A program made the position numbers and the translations under genes. Below the pieces are notes generated by a model. It saw only the letters and a program-made list of their open reading frames with translations. It ran no database searches and was not told where the DNA came from. From the NCBI GenBank assembly GCA_039105265.1, contig JAPFFF010000016.1:744001-808000 (forward strand): a stretch of 64,000 nt of DNA, written 5' to 3'. The stretch's first letter is position 1. Each line of letters begins with the position of its first letter. Below are positions 9,801 to 20,600 of this stretch, in pieces. The stretch is from Tritrichomonas musculus (taxonomy: Eukaryota; Parabasalia; Tritrichomonadida; Tritrichomonadidae).

Positions 9801-12231
9801 CCAAAACCGTCGGCGTCAACAAGAAATCATTCAGTCTTATATTCAATCCTGAATAATCGGCCATTTCTGAGCTTATTTGGTCGGTTGAAGAAGTGAATGA
9901 CTTGCATGTCAAAGATGAAGTGGAGAACAGTGGAGCGTTGAAGAAGTAAGACTCTTCTGGCTCGAACTCTTGAATATTTATCAATTTGTTTGGGTGAAGT
10001 GAAATTTCGTTATTTAATAAAGATTCCTGCTTTTTGATAGGAATAACCGCCGAGATTGAATTCCATTTAACTCCGTCCTTCAAAGTCAGCGAGATCTGCT
10101 TGTTGTTGTCCTCCTCTGACTGGCCTTTCGGGGACTCCTTGATTGAAGCGATAGAGAAAAGAACTGTATTGAATTCCGTTGGATTTTCAAAATCGGTTTG
10201 AACTCTCTTATCGTAAGATTGACTAAGTTTGTTCAGATCAGAAACGCCAGTTTTCAATGCGTAAATGAGCTGTTCCCTAATGAAGCCGTTAGTATTGAAA
10301 TTGAAGAGAATTCTTTCAGTTACGATCAGCAACGATAGATACAAAAATGAGAAGATCATTTCACTTTTCGTCTCTTTGATGTTCTCGTCCTTGTATTCGT
10401 CGGTTGTGAAGTCATCGAAGAGGCCAATTTCTTTCGCCATCTCATACGCGAAGAAGTCTTTAAGGCTGAACTCTTCGTTCGCCGAAATGCACTGGAGACC
10501 AAGTAGCAATTGAAAAACTGGAAGATAACGTGTGGCGCCAAAAGTGGAAAAATTCGGATCTTCAAGATTCATCTTCATGACGTTGATCAGGCCAAAGTTC
10601 TTGGGCGTCAATGACTGGTCGAGCGTGATGTATGCGAGTATCTTCTTCAACGTAATGAGAGAAAGTTTGATTCGAAGGTCCTGGTCTTTCTCGCTCAGAA
10701 GAAGCCTCGCAACTTTGATGCGGCAGATGTTTTCAAGGCCGAGAAGATTGACAAGCGAGTCGTACAGAGGAATCAAATAGAAGAAAGAGGCGCCGTTATG
10801 GAATGAACTAAAGTAAAAGTCAGGAATCATCGCATCGTTATCATCATCTTCATTTTCTTCCTCTTCTTCAATATGATCATTTCCTTCAACTTTTTCAGTA
10901 CTTTTAGCTTTTTCAGTACTTTGAACTTTTTCTTTGGTTTGTACTTTTTCAATGATTTCTGTTTTTTCTTGTTTGATGTACTTTATGATATATTTGTCAT
11001 TCTCATTTGATTCACTTGGTTTGTAAACCATTGAAATATTTGTGTGCTTCTTTATTTGGTCAAATAAAGTGTCAAATTTTAATTCCTTTTTGAACTTAAA
11101 ACAGGGAAAGAGATGAGACATGAGATGATGGAATGATCGAGCTGCCCTGTAATAGAACTTCTCAGTTCTTTCTTTAAAAGAAACAGGAACGATCGTGTTG
11201 TTTTTGTTTGGAGATATCTTCGTGCCACAATTAAGAACTTCAGAAAATAAACGGTTGAAAAAGAGTTGGGTTTGTTCTTTGGGTTGAACTGACGTTGCAT
11301 GCATGATACTCAAAAATATTTCGAAGAAAAATTGAGGTAGAGATATATTATATTCTTCATCACCTACAAAGTTTAATGTTTCTTTGGCAGCACTGCAAAT
11401 TTTGAGATAAAAATTAATCCAATCCCAATTATTGTGTTCAATATGGTATTGAATGTGCTGTGGTGAGTAAGCATGATAATAAAATTCTCCCCAAAATTGG
11501 TATATTTTATCACCGTGCTTTTTAAGGTTGTCTAAAGAAAGTGAATAAGCAATTTTTGAAAAGTTTTGTTTGAATATTTGATCGTTAACTAAGTTTCCGC
11601 ATAATTGTTGTAATAGTTCATTAAATTGAAGAGAATATTGATTAGCGTTAAAAAGCAAATTGTGTAAATCAATTTTTTCGGTAAGTGAAATTGCAATTAA
11701 ACGACGAAAACCATCACCAAATTGTAAAAAGGATGATATAAATTGAAAAATTTCTGATGAAGATTGATCTTGATCTCCAGTTAATTTTGAAAGTGCTGAA
11801 AATGCAGCCGTGAATACGACATCAGTTAAAACCGCTCTTAATTCTTTATCTAAATAATCTTCGGGATTACAATTTTTGTCAAGACCTTGATGATTTTTGC
11901 AAAATCCAGATCGTTTCCAAAGTGATGCATCACCACAATCGCAGTTTCCAACAGTATCTGGACAAATTAAGTAATTATGGTCGTGATGGTTACCTTTCAG
12001 AAAACAGCTGAGACAAACGCAAGATGAATTATTGAGTGAGCAATCGAAACAATGAATTGACATTCTGTTATCTTGCCATCCGTTTTGGCAAGTAGAAACA
12101 TGTGAATGATTTTGATGATATGAAAAAAATTGTTCATAAGAATCAAAGTGGGAAGATTCATATATTAATTTTTGACTTTCAACAATGGCTTTGGAAGTAT
12201 CGGATAAAAATAAACTTTCGAGGTTTTCCAT
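6883..12231 (-). CDS. UBR-box E3 ubiquitin ligase (N-recognin, Ubr1-like)
   Basis: A 1782-aa protein expected to recognise N-degrons and ubiquitinate them. The UBR zinc box is at about residues 48-115 (IHCFDCS, CVCLSCF, GNCDCGDASLWK, GFCKNHQG). A long helical middle follows. The RING-type cysteines are split: a first knuckle, DVCSVCS, then about 330 residues of acidic and Q/S/E-rich low complexity, then MCQHLVHPSCV and FHCPIDR. The C-terminus resembles the UBR C-terminal domain (FGFARGEPLFL). The start is the ATG at 12231; the frame stays open further upstream but has no ATG there, and an initiator-like TCATCTT lies between. The insert is encoded by conspicuously GC-rich DNA (about 8.2-9.25 kb). 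A shorter paralog lies at 60829 onward. Confidence 0.92.
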   Translation of the reverse strand: MENLESLFLSDTSKAIVESQKLIYESSHFDSYEQFFSYHQNHSHVSTCQNGWQDNRMSIHCFDCSLNNSSCVCLSCFLKGNHHDHNYLICPDTVGNCDCGDASLWKRSGFCKNHQGLDKNCNPEDYLDKELRAVLTDVVFTAAFSALSKLTGDQDQSSSEIFQFISSFLQFGDGFRRLIAISLTEKIDLHNLLFNANQYSLQFNELLQQLCGNLVNDQIFKQNFSKIAYSLSLDNLKKHGDKIYQFWGEFYYHAYSPQHIQYHIEHNNWDWINFYLKICSAAKETLNFVGDEEYNISLPQFFFEIFLSIMHATSVQPKEQTQLFFNRLFSEVLNCGTKISPNKNNTIVPVSFKERTEKFYYRAARSFHHLMSHLFPCFKFKKELKFDTLFDQIKKHTNISMVYKPSESNENDKYIIKYIKQEKTEIIEKVQTKEKVQSTEKAKSTEKVEGNDHIEEEEENEDDDNDAMIPDFYFSSFHNGASFFYLIPLYDSLVNLLGLENICRIKVARLLLSEKDQDLRIKLSLITLKKILAYITLDQSLTPKNFGLINVMKMNLEDPNFSTFGATRYLPVFQLLLGLQCISANEEFSLKDFFAYEMAKEIGLFDDFTTDEYKDENIKETKSEMIFSFLYLSLLIVTERILFNFNTNGFIREQLIYALKTGVSDLNKLSQSYDKRVQTDFENPTEFNTVLFSIASIKESPKGQSEEDNNKQISLTLKDGVKWNSISAVIPIKKQESLLNNEISLHPNKLINIQEFEPEESYFFNAPLFSTSSLTCKSFTSSTDQISSEMADYSGLNIRLNDFLLTPTVLAVCYHSLRMNLESEDRPIIDLNDHLSLNVLLLISKFLKDKSDNDNSDMCNEKIEYKTVDDLISKFRTVIFKYKIENEKAVIEKVIQNHQQFVTFLSLKISYQDKPAKSFIDIIHEKGQIGKDALKMMSIDTSTNDKDGSDTEQSEKMKKKQRANKLKEEILNKYKNMVLNYNDHDDMNASGATSSMELIDSVDSLNSPTCSGVINGVTDVCSVCSTIKKREALSYPIFIYQTKFPFIVDKPPLLVGGENEISVACDDDIDYESDEEDELLNEIQGGDQPDDENSQEGRDDSEMQLDMSLTSDSQLQSESRHQSENQFEVHLASETQLEISQSSETQLQAPNQSQQPNQSQQSSQAQQSSQMQLLAQLSSQAQFSSEARLESGGQSESQLPIYQSSETQHETGSQSEERMRSHQLSETQAESSTEEGMRLGSESQSQSTSDNQSRQASETQIDNDNQPQPLRRDESSSTEEIQELEGQLMILNQMVEQFLIARENGTVSNEEFGMTMNAFQEAYRDLRMRKEILERVKFMRDLSQLKKQQKEKNKIRRIEERSKNDHQPKRYTAGANFTIQFTMCQHLVHPSCVDGSVFHCPIDRTVKNGFLPSLHSIPIVTDSNSLPDEVKDSINVFLENFKKFVTRSSGRKFDLFVELIKSLSGMITTFEVRLRSLPACLDSINTKLLARNLFLTTYHAYRMQNKPQMTDTKPYNGEVNEDVDSRLTVFQRFIKKLIECDDITSLSSFHSIVDSFLKELKEERSERIEKELFLFLRRVCLANYFLLANEVVHHDDYYNNEFVEWDDVLSIQNLSKQFNVSFNFLKEEFELKPFIFSRLPKEFLHFALQPYNFPVELTQKYTFYSLINYNYLIDHYDDLSDNYEDVKDQQESATIDENKIQLSLALDYSSKHYPSALLLIGKAASKVLIVQNNFTTTLKPFYLDKYGSPDFGFARGEPLFLNEEIYERFVDEILSGSFSNYI
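8200..9250 (-). other. GC-rich, Q/S/E-rich low-complexity insert within the UBR ligase
   Basis: Within the ligase gene the base composition jumps from AT-rich to GC-rich. The encoded stretch is built of imperfect SETQ/SESQ-type units plus a coiled-coil-like segment (REILERVKFMRDLSQLKKQQ). GC-rich codons are used for many residues here, unlike the rest of the gene, and long spurious frames appear on the opposite strand as a result. The paralog at 60.8 kb has only a short acidic/Asn/Ser linker here. Confidence 0.75.
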
Positions 12232-12240
12232 TTTTGAGTA

Positions 12241-12247
12241 AAGATGA
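12241..12247 (-). promoter_or_regulatory. Initiator-like TCATCTT of the UBR ligase
   Basis: It lies 14 nt (from the A) upstream of the ATG at 12231 on the minus strand. It excludes a longer N-terminus if transcription starts there. Confidence 0.4.
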
Positions 12248-12679
12248 AAAAATATCGTTATCAATTCAAATTAATAAAAAGCAAAACTTCATTATTTTAC
12301 ACTCAATCGTTTAAATATCAATTTATTTTAAATTAATTAATAATGAAAAGCATATCGTATATCATAATTTCATATGTCATTCTTTTGTTCTGATAATTTT
12401 ATTTGAATATCAAACTGTACTCAAAAACACAAAATTTTATTTGTATAACGTACTAATTTTCCCATTTTTTCATCGAATATTGCAATTTTATTTGAAATAA
12501 AAATTGCATAACTCAAAAAATCATTATTTTGGAGTTTACATATTATTTTGATTATATATTTTTTATGAATTTGAGATATTATAATTCTAATATTCTTTTA
12601 TTTATACCAAATATGGAGTATGATGTTATTTACTAAATTCTTGATATATTTATATTAAAAATATTTCCAAATAAACAGG

Positions 12680-12750
12680 TCCGACATCGTTCAGCGGTTA
12701 GGATACGTGGTTTTCATCCACGGGATCGGGGTTCGACTCCCCGTGTCGGA
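12680..12750 (+). tRNA. tRNA-Glu (anticodon TTC)
   Basis: A 71-nt cloverleaf: the acceptor TCCGACA pairs with TGTCGGA, the D arm contains TTCAGCGGTTAGGAT, the anticodon stem CGTGG/CCACG carries loop TTTTCAT (anticodon TTC), and the T arm is CGGGG TTCGACT CCCCG. The B box GGTTCGACTCC is intact. No intron and no encoded CCA. It is an isolated gene between two minus-strand protein genes. Confidence 0.96.
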
Positions 12751-12754
12751 ATAA

Positions 12755-12770
12755 TTTTTTTCTTTTTTTT
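12755..12770 (+). terminator. RNA polymerase III T-run terminator of tRNA-Glu
   Basis: A run of seven T, one C and eight T begins four bases after the tRNA 3' end. Confidence 0.8.
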
Positions 12771-12995
12771 AATCATAAATTTAAAAATTTGTTGATTTCT
12801 GTTTGATCATTCGTTTGCATTATTAACTCATGTTGTCAATTGACAAATACATATAAAAAAAAAAAAAACATAAATACTTAAAATAATTTTTTTATTTATA
12901 AATTATTGAAACAAAAAAGCATTTAAAATAATATTCTAATAATTGCATCTATTAGCATTCATGATACATATATCACTTTACATATGCTTTGGGCT
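12771..12995. other. Intergenic, nothing recognised
   Basis: AT-rich spacer between the tRNA terminator and the 3' end of the armadillo-like gene. The 12248-12679 stretch on the other side of the tRNA is equally featureless. Confidence 0.4.
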
Positions 12996-14483
12996 TTAAT
13001 GTGGAAGATATTGTTGGATTCCAGATAAATTTTGATCATTTAGAAATGCACGTGCTGCGAGAGAAATATTTTGCTCTTCTGAATGAGCAAGTTCTGCTAT
13101 TTCAAAGAAAATATCGGCTTGAGCCATTCTTTCAAGAATTTGTGGAATAGCTCGAACTTCTGCATATTGAGCAATATGATGAAGGGAATTTATAATACAA
13201 ACTATGGCGTCACCATTAGCCGAATTTAAATAATCAGAAGCAATTTCAATATAAGAATTATTTATGAGTAATTCTGTTACATTTGAATTATGAATTGAAA
13301 AAAGATCTGATATATACTTGAGCACAGTTAATCTATTCACATATTTATTATGATGAATCATATAACAAAAATGTTCAATAAGATTTTTGACATCGGGATG
13401 ATTGGCTGAATCTGGAAATGTTACAATTATTTTTACCGATAATAGCGCAATAACATTACGATCAATCTTTTCATCAGGACTCTGCATAACTGGTAAAATC
13501 CATGACCATTGAAACTTGCTCATAAAACTTTGAATTATCATTTGATCGCGTGTATCAAGGAAAAAAAACATCATTGAAACAATTGATTGAAGAGATGATG
13601 AAGGCAAGTTACTCAATTGTGAACAAATTTTGGCAAAATCAACATTTTCAATAAACATTTGAGTAAAATTTCGTGATTTTTGGAAAATATTGATGGCACA
13701 ACTCATTAATTCAGGGAAAAATGTAAAATCCGTCAAACCCGGGAGCTTAACAAAAATATCTATAAGAGGAAAAACATCATTTTCATCAAAATCCTGAATA
13801 TTTATAAATATTGTATCCAGAAAATCAGATAAATACTTCATTGTATTGGGAAATCGATTAATTTTGAAAGCATCAACTATTCTAATGATAATTTTTTTAA
13901 GCGAAAAAAAAATCTTTAGTTGATCCTTTTTTTTATTAAACAATCTAATCAATATACTAATACTTTGTTGGAAAATAGTCGAAGTCATTTTCTCTGATGA
14001 AGAAGTTGCGTAAAAAAATAAATAACACGGTAAATCTCCTTGAATCCATACATCAACAGAATATTTATTCGAATCTCCTTCAAGATAATTTGGCTCGTCA
14101 CCTTTTTTGGGCTGTATCGTAGAAAAGCATCTAATCCATTGATCAATTAATTCGAGACAACACTCAAGAACTTGAATAGATTCTGCTTTTTCCATTATTT
14201 CTTGAATAAATTGCGGTATGCCAGATTGAATACATAAAAATAAGGCATATTGGGTTTCTTGCCGTTCTAATGATTGTTCAATACTATAACTTATATATTC
14301 TAGATAATAAATTTGATCTTCTTCTTCTAATTCCAAAAAACTTTCTACACTGATTGAGTCTAGAAAAAAAACTTGATATATATCTTTGTTTACTTGAGGT
14401 ATATCGTCTTGAATAGTTCTAGTTTCATTTTTCCTTTCAAATTCGCTTTTATCTATTTGATCATCTGGTTTATATGAAAGCAT
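12996..14483 (-). CDS. Armadillo/HEAT-like helical repeat protein
   Basis: A 495-aa protein predicted from sequence to be almost all helix. Repeated amphipathic pairs are visible, for example AIVCIINSLHHIAQYAEVRA followed by IPQILERMAQADIFFEIAEL near the C-terminus, a layout like armadillo proteins of the importin-alpha type. I see no importin-beta-binding N-terminus and no catalytic motif. No signal peptide or membrane span. The start is the first in-frame ATG. It may be a transport or scaffold protein; the family assignment is by pattern only. Confidence 0.65.
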   Translation of the reverse strand: MLSYKPDDQIDKSEFERKNETRTIQDDIPQVNKDIYQVFFLDSISVESFLELEEEDQIYYLEYISYSIEQSLERQETQYALFLCIQSGIPQFIQEIMEKAESIQVLECCLELIDQWIRCFSTIQPKKGDEPNYLEGDSNKYSVDVWIQGDLPCYLFFYATSSSEKMTSTIFQQSISILIRLFNKKKDQLKIFFSLKKIIIRIVDAFKINRFPNTMKYLSDFLDTIFINIQDFDENDVFPLIDIFVKLPGLTDFTFFPELMSCAINIFQKSRNFTQMFIENVDFAKICSQLSNLPSSSLQSIVSMMFFFLDTRDQMIIQSFMSKFQWSWILPVMQSPDEKIDRNVIALLSVKIIVTFPDSANHPDVKNLIEHFCYMIHHNKYVNRLTVLKYISDLFSIHNSNVTELLINNSYIEIASDYLNSANGDAIVCIINSLHHIAQYAEVRAIPQILERMAQADIFFEIAELAHSEEQNISLAARAFLNDQNLSGIQQYLPH

Positions 14484-14672
14484 AAATTTTGAGAATTCTG
14501 ACCTATAGTATTCAAAATTTGAATAATAAAAATTTTAGCTTTAAAACAAGCGTATTTTGATTTTAATAAAAAAAAGATATTATTATTATTTGTTAAATAA
14601 CTTGATAAGCAAACAAATATTATATATTTTAAATAAAAAATATAAAATTAAGTTCTCTATATTAATAATAGT

Positions 14673-17600
14673 TTACAAAAAATGGTGGCTATCATTCTGA
14701 ATCTTTAAAACAGTATCATGAATAGCCTCCGCATATTGAAGCGCAACGGCTTCGTTTACATTTAAATTACTTTTCAAAAATTCCAAATCGGCTCCTTTTC
14801 CTGAAATCACTCTAATCAACTCTGTAATAATTCTTTTCTGTTTTTCCGCAAGAATTCCATACTGCCTAACCTTTTTTCTTTCAGCCTCAACGTCTTCAAT
14901 GAATTTCAATTCCTTCTGATTTAATTTTTCCTGCATTTCATTAGCAAAAGCCACTTTGTCCTGAATTTTCTTCTTAAACTTCTCGCATTTTTGGTCGGCC
15001 ATCTTTTGTTGTTTATTATTTAATTCACGAAGTTCTTCAACTTCTTGTCTGAAGTTTTCATCAAGCTTCTGTCTCTCAGCAAGAGCAGCCATTTCTTCTA
15101 AATATTGAACTGCCGTTGGCAATTCGAGGGTTCCTCCATTAAAACCCAATTTTCTTGCTTTTTCAATAACGGTTTCAACCGTTTTTTGAGATTCAGAGAG
15201 TCTTTTTCTAAATGAGTCAATTAAATTAAAAAGTGACAATTTTCGCTTCTCATAAATAGGAAAAGCAAGACGAACTGGCGATGAATTTGAAGGACCAGAT
15301 ATCGCGTCAAAAAGTCGCTGTGCAATTTCCATTAAACAACTGAGATTTTTCTGATTGTCCTCAATTTCCTGACGAGCCTCTGCCAATGATTCGCAACGAA
15401 GCAAGTCAAACAAGTCGTTTGAAAACGATTGAAATTCATTCAAATTTCTGAGGATCCTTTGAATTTCATCGACCACAGAAATAGTCAAAAAGTGGTCATC
15501 GTCCACTTTTTCAATGTCATCGTCATTTTCACCTTCGTTTTCATTTGCCAAGATTTTCTTGCACTTGTCAAGCGTTTCCTTGTCACTTTTTAGTAACTGA
15601 CATTGATCAACTAAATTCTTGATCTCTTGAAGCATGTTTTCTTTCTGCAGCTTGTCGAGCTTGCTCATCAATTTCAGGTTCGACGTGTCGTCCAGACGAA
15701 GGAGACGTGAGATTTCAGTTCGGAGCTGCTTCATCTCCGCGTTGTTGTCAATGAGAAGGCGAATTTGCATGACGATGTCGTCAAATGCGTTCTCCATTGT
15801 TCCCGGGAAAAGTGCCACGACTCTTTTGAGTCTCTTTCTAAGATCCATGTTTTCTTCAAGGACACTTTGGAGCTTTGCTGAGAGGTCTGACGGAACAGAT
15901 GAGTCAGGTGAGGTGAGCAGCTTTTCCAGTTCACTTTTCTGCTTGTGAAGTGCCTCGTTCTCAGCGACGATAGATTGGAAAGCTTCAGGCAAACTTGACT
16001 TGTTTTGGACTGGCAAAACATTCTTCAGTTGATCAATGGTTGCCAGTGCATTCTGCACATTACTAACCAAATTGTCATCCTCACTTTTTGAATGGTTTAC
16101 ATCATTATTAAAAAGTTTATTCAATTTATCTTTTTCAGCTTTTAACTTCTGGTTTTCATCAGCCAGTGCTTGAACTCTTTCATGCAGTGATTTGTTTGCA
16201 TTTTCGTCGTTCTGTGGCAGAATCTTCTCAATTTGCATCACTTCATTTTCAACTTTTTTTTTCTTTGAAATGAGTGATTGAAATTTTCTTTCCAGTTTTC
16301 CGGTTGGTGAGAAGCAGACGTCACTTTTAACCGTTTTTTCATCATCGTCAAAATCACTTTTTGAATTCTCGTCAATTTCAGAATTATCATTTTCAATTGA
16401 ACCGTTAGAAAGGTCATTTGCCAAAGGTGAATTTGGTGTCATAACGTCATTTAACATATTTCTCACTTTTTCTTTGATTGACTCATTTTGCTTGTTTTCA
16501 TTTAGTATGTCACGCACGTTTTCTTGGATTGTTGCCTTTTTGTACTTGTCAGGAGGGATGAGCTTATTCAATTCGGACTCGGTTTGTTTGAGTTCTTGAT
16601 TTTCGGTTAGCAATTCAATTATTTTATTTTCAATTGACATAACCGAATTATTTGAATTGGAATTCTCACCGAAGATCAAATTCGATATTCTTTCTTGCTG
16701 TGCCTTGAATATCGCGTTTGAACTGAGAAGTGAATTGATCTTCTCAATTAAACTTTGATTTGGATTTTGAGGGAAATTTTCTGAGATCAGTTGATCGGCT
16801 TCCCTCTGAATTTCTTCAAGGCGAGAATTGTCATTGACAAGCCTCTTGACTGAAGAAACGAAATCAAATGATTTCTTCTTGTCTGGCGAGCCGGAGTCCG
16901 AATGAAAGCTGAAGAGATGTATAGGTGAATTTGGAGGTGAATTCGGGCAACTTGAAGACAACTGTTTATTAGGTGATCTGAATGGAATTATCCTTTCAAT
17001 TTGACGAACTTTGTTCGACAAATTCTTGACAATTGAAATGACATCTTCATCCTCATCATAAGCAAAATCAGCCAGAATTTCTTTGATTTCATTCTCATTG
17101 TCTTCCAACGAATTCCTTTCATTTATCAGTCGATTTAAACGGTCGACAATGTCATCAGTTCTATTTCCAGGAAGGATTCCGCTAACTTCATCTCTTTCTT
17201 GTTTAAACAGTTCAATTTCTTTCACCAATTCTTCAATTAGATGAGGGAAGTCGACGATCAAATTGCTCTCAATTGAGACCTCTTCTTCTTCTTCTTCAAA
17301 TTCGGGATCATTCTCATTCAAATTCATGCTTTTCTGTTTGATTTTCTTTGCCAAAAAAGAAGGAATTGCATGTCTGGCATTTATCTGATCTTGTTTTAAT
17401 TTCCTGTTCTCTTTTAATATGCTTTCGATTCCTTCTTCCAGGTCGTCAAAATGGCCAGGAATCATTGATTTGATTTTTCTTATTTTTTTATTCAATGATT
17501 CGTTTTGTTCAACGTAATTTTGAACCACGTCCTCAATTGTTTCATCATTTCGATTGAAATCAGAGAAAGAAAATGAATTGTTGTTGTTTTCAAATAATTC

Positions 17601-20600
17601 ACTTTCACTGTTGAATTTGTTGGTCGGACTGTTTATTCCACTTTGCGTTTTTCGACGGTTTTTCTTAGGGATAATTCGACTTATTGAATCCAACGAATCT
17701 TTCAGTGATTCATTTTCATTCATTAAATTGGAAACACGTGTTGGCAAGTCCAACTCTTCCTGTGGAAGAATTGATTCAATTTTCTTTTTGGTCTCAAAAA
17801 GTTCTTTAACTTTTGATTCAATTTCTTCCTCTTCTTTGGAGCCAACGATTGTTCCCAATGATTTCTGAATTTTCTTTAATTTTTCATTCTCTTGAAGAAT
17901 CTCCCGAATTGTATAAGGAGATTTGGTTTCATTTGTGTATCTATCGTTCTTTTGAAAAGGCCGGAGAAGTTCTTCAACCGTCTCTTTTTCATGTTTAAGT
18001 TGCTTGTTTTCATCAATTATGTTTGTGACTCTTTCTTGGTAATTCTTCAAATTCTGTGCAAAGTTGTCGTGATGTCTGCTTCCAACGCCGCTGCTGCTTC
18101 TTAGGTTGACTTGTGTGCTTGCTGGTAATAAATTCTGAATTGCATTATGTGTCTTTTTCAGTTCAGAATTTTGATGAATTAAATCAGCAACTTTTTCATT
18201 TGTTGATTTGTTTGACTCAGAAAAATCAGAGAATGATGATTGTGACAATGATGATTGATTCAACATTTTTGAAAGGGTTTTTTCATTATTTTTGTATTTT
18301 TCATTCTCTTTCTGAATGCTTTGCACCGATGAAATAACGTCATCTGAATGAAGAATTTCTTGAAGTTTTCTTTCATTTTCTCCCATTTCAATGACTTTCC
18401 TCGTAATATCATCGTTAGCAACGTCACCTTTTGATAATGATTTCTTTATCATTTGAAAGTTGGCTGATTCATCCTTCATTCTTTCAATTTTCGCGTTCGA
18501 ATCATCAGCTTTCGTTCTAGTTTTCCGTGATCGAAAAGAATAAGGTGAATTTTGAGATGAAGGTGAATTTGGTGATGAGCCAAAAAGTTGTGATTTGATG
18601 AATTTGTTTTCTTTAAAAGCATCGGTGATCGCTGATACTAAATCTTCACTTGATGAGTCATTATTAGGAACAACTTTTTGAATTGATTCCAAACTTTTTC
18701 TTAACGAAATGTTATCGTTATTCAATTGTTGAATTGCTTCAGGAATTTCACTTGCATCATTGCAATGAAGCATCGATTGGACCTTCTTCATTTTGTCCTT
18801 CATGTCCATCACCTTGTTGACAACAGAATTGCTGTTTCTATCGTTTCCTATTGAAAAAGTTTGGTCCTGTTCTGGAAGTATTATTTCAAGGCTTTTGTTC
18901 TGCTCTTGATAGAAGCTGTTCTGCTTTTTCATTTGGGAAACAGAGGACACAATGTCGTCTGTTCCGCATAGTTCTCGAAGCTTTGCATGAACTTCTTTCA
19001 ACTCGCTATTTTCATCTTTAATTTGCGCCACTTTTTCAATTGCATTTTGGTCATCTTCACAATTCAAAATGCGACGAATCTGCTTCAGCTGGCTGACTGT
19101 CTCGTCATTGTTATTGTTCATACCGTTTCGACTTTGGTTGCTGAAGTAGTTGTCGTTTCTTTGTGGATTGAATCCACTCCCGTTGAACAGCTCGTCTCTG
19201 CTTTGGTTGTTGAAGTCATTTCCACTCAAAAAGCTGCTTCTGTTCTGGTCATTGATGCTGTCTCTGCTTAAGTGGTCGTTCTGCCTTCCAATGCTTGCAT
19301 TGTTCCTATTCATGTAATCGCTCTGCCTTTTGTTACTTGAGTTATTTGGATTAAAGAAGTCATTGTTGGTTGAATTATTGAAATTGAAGTCGTCATTGTT
19401 ATCTTGCATGTTGGAGCTGCTCGCATAGTTGTTGATGCTGTGATCATTTGGCTTGCTTCTATTGTAGTAGTCAGTGTCATTTTGAATATCAAAATCATTG
19501 TTATTTGTGCGATTTGACTTGTTTCCGTTGAATGAATTGTTTTTCCTTTGATTGCTTCTTCTGTTGAATAATTCACTGTTGTTTTGATCGTTCGAATTGT
19601 TTCCATTAAAGTTATCACTTCTATATTGATCATATGAATTGTTTCCATTGAAGTTATCGTTGTTATTCTGGTTATTTGATCTATTTTCATTGAAATAATT
19701 GTTACCATTGTTACTCTGACTATGTAAATTGTTTCCATTGAAGTTATTGTTGTTGTTCTGGTCATTTGACTTGTTTTCATTGAAATAATTGTTACCATTG
19801 TTATTTTGACTATGTAAATTGTTTGCATTGAAGATGTCATTGTCATTTTTATCATTTGATTTACTTGCATTAAAGTTGCAATTGTTATTCTGGTTATATA
19901 AATTGTTTGCATTGTGGTAATCATTTTTATTCTGATTTTGGCCACTGCTTCTATTCAGCATTTCATTGCTATTTGTATTATTGTTTCTGCTTTGTCTATT
20001 ACCAAATCCATTTGAAAAAGAATAATTAATGCCTGCTCTTTCAAACGATAGATTTTCATCCTGATTTAAATACTCATTTTGAATCAAATTAGGTTTGGGA
20101 TTTAATTTTTTATTTTCTCTTCTTAGTCTATCATTTTCATCTAAAACCTTAGACATCATTTCCCTCATTTTCCTTACATCTTCAGCATTTTTCTGCTTTT
20201 CGATATTCATTTCTTTTTCTCTAGCCTGCAACAATTGTTTGATTGTTGAGTTTTCAAATTTAAATTGATCCAATTTGTGTTCCAAATCGGTTTTTTCAAC
20301 GACCAACTGAGAAATTTTCTTTTGAAGATTATCGACTTCATTATGATATCTTTCTCTTTCTTTATTAATGTAAGACTCAATTAATTTTCTTTCAGTAACT
20401 TCTCTATTGTTATCGTTAGTCAAATTTTTAATCGAATCGGAATGATTTTGTTTATCTTCTTCAAATTTGAGAAGGCGAGAATGCATGTCGATCATTTTTG
20501 AATGAGCTTCATTTATTTCAATTTCTTGCTTTGAATTCAAAGCAGCCAAAGTTTCATTTTGTTTTGATTGTGCGAAATTTATTTGTATTTGTTTCTTTAA

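Noticed and set aside
19310-19945. 211-codon minus-strand frame rich in M, T and I
   Set aside because: It is the Asn-rich repeat of the coiled-coil gene read in a second frame of the same strand.
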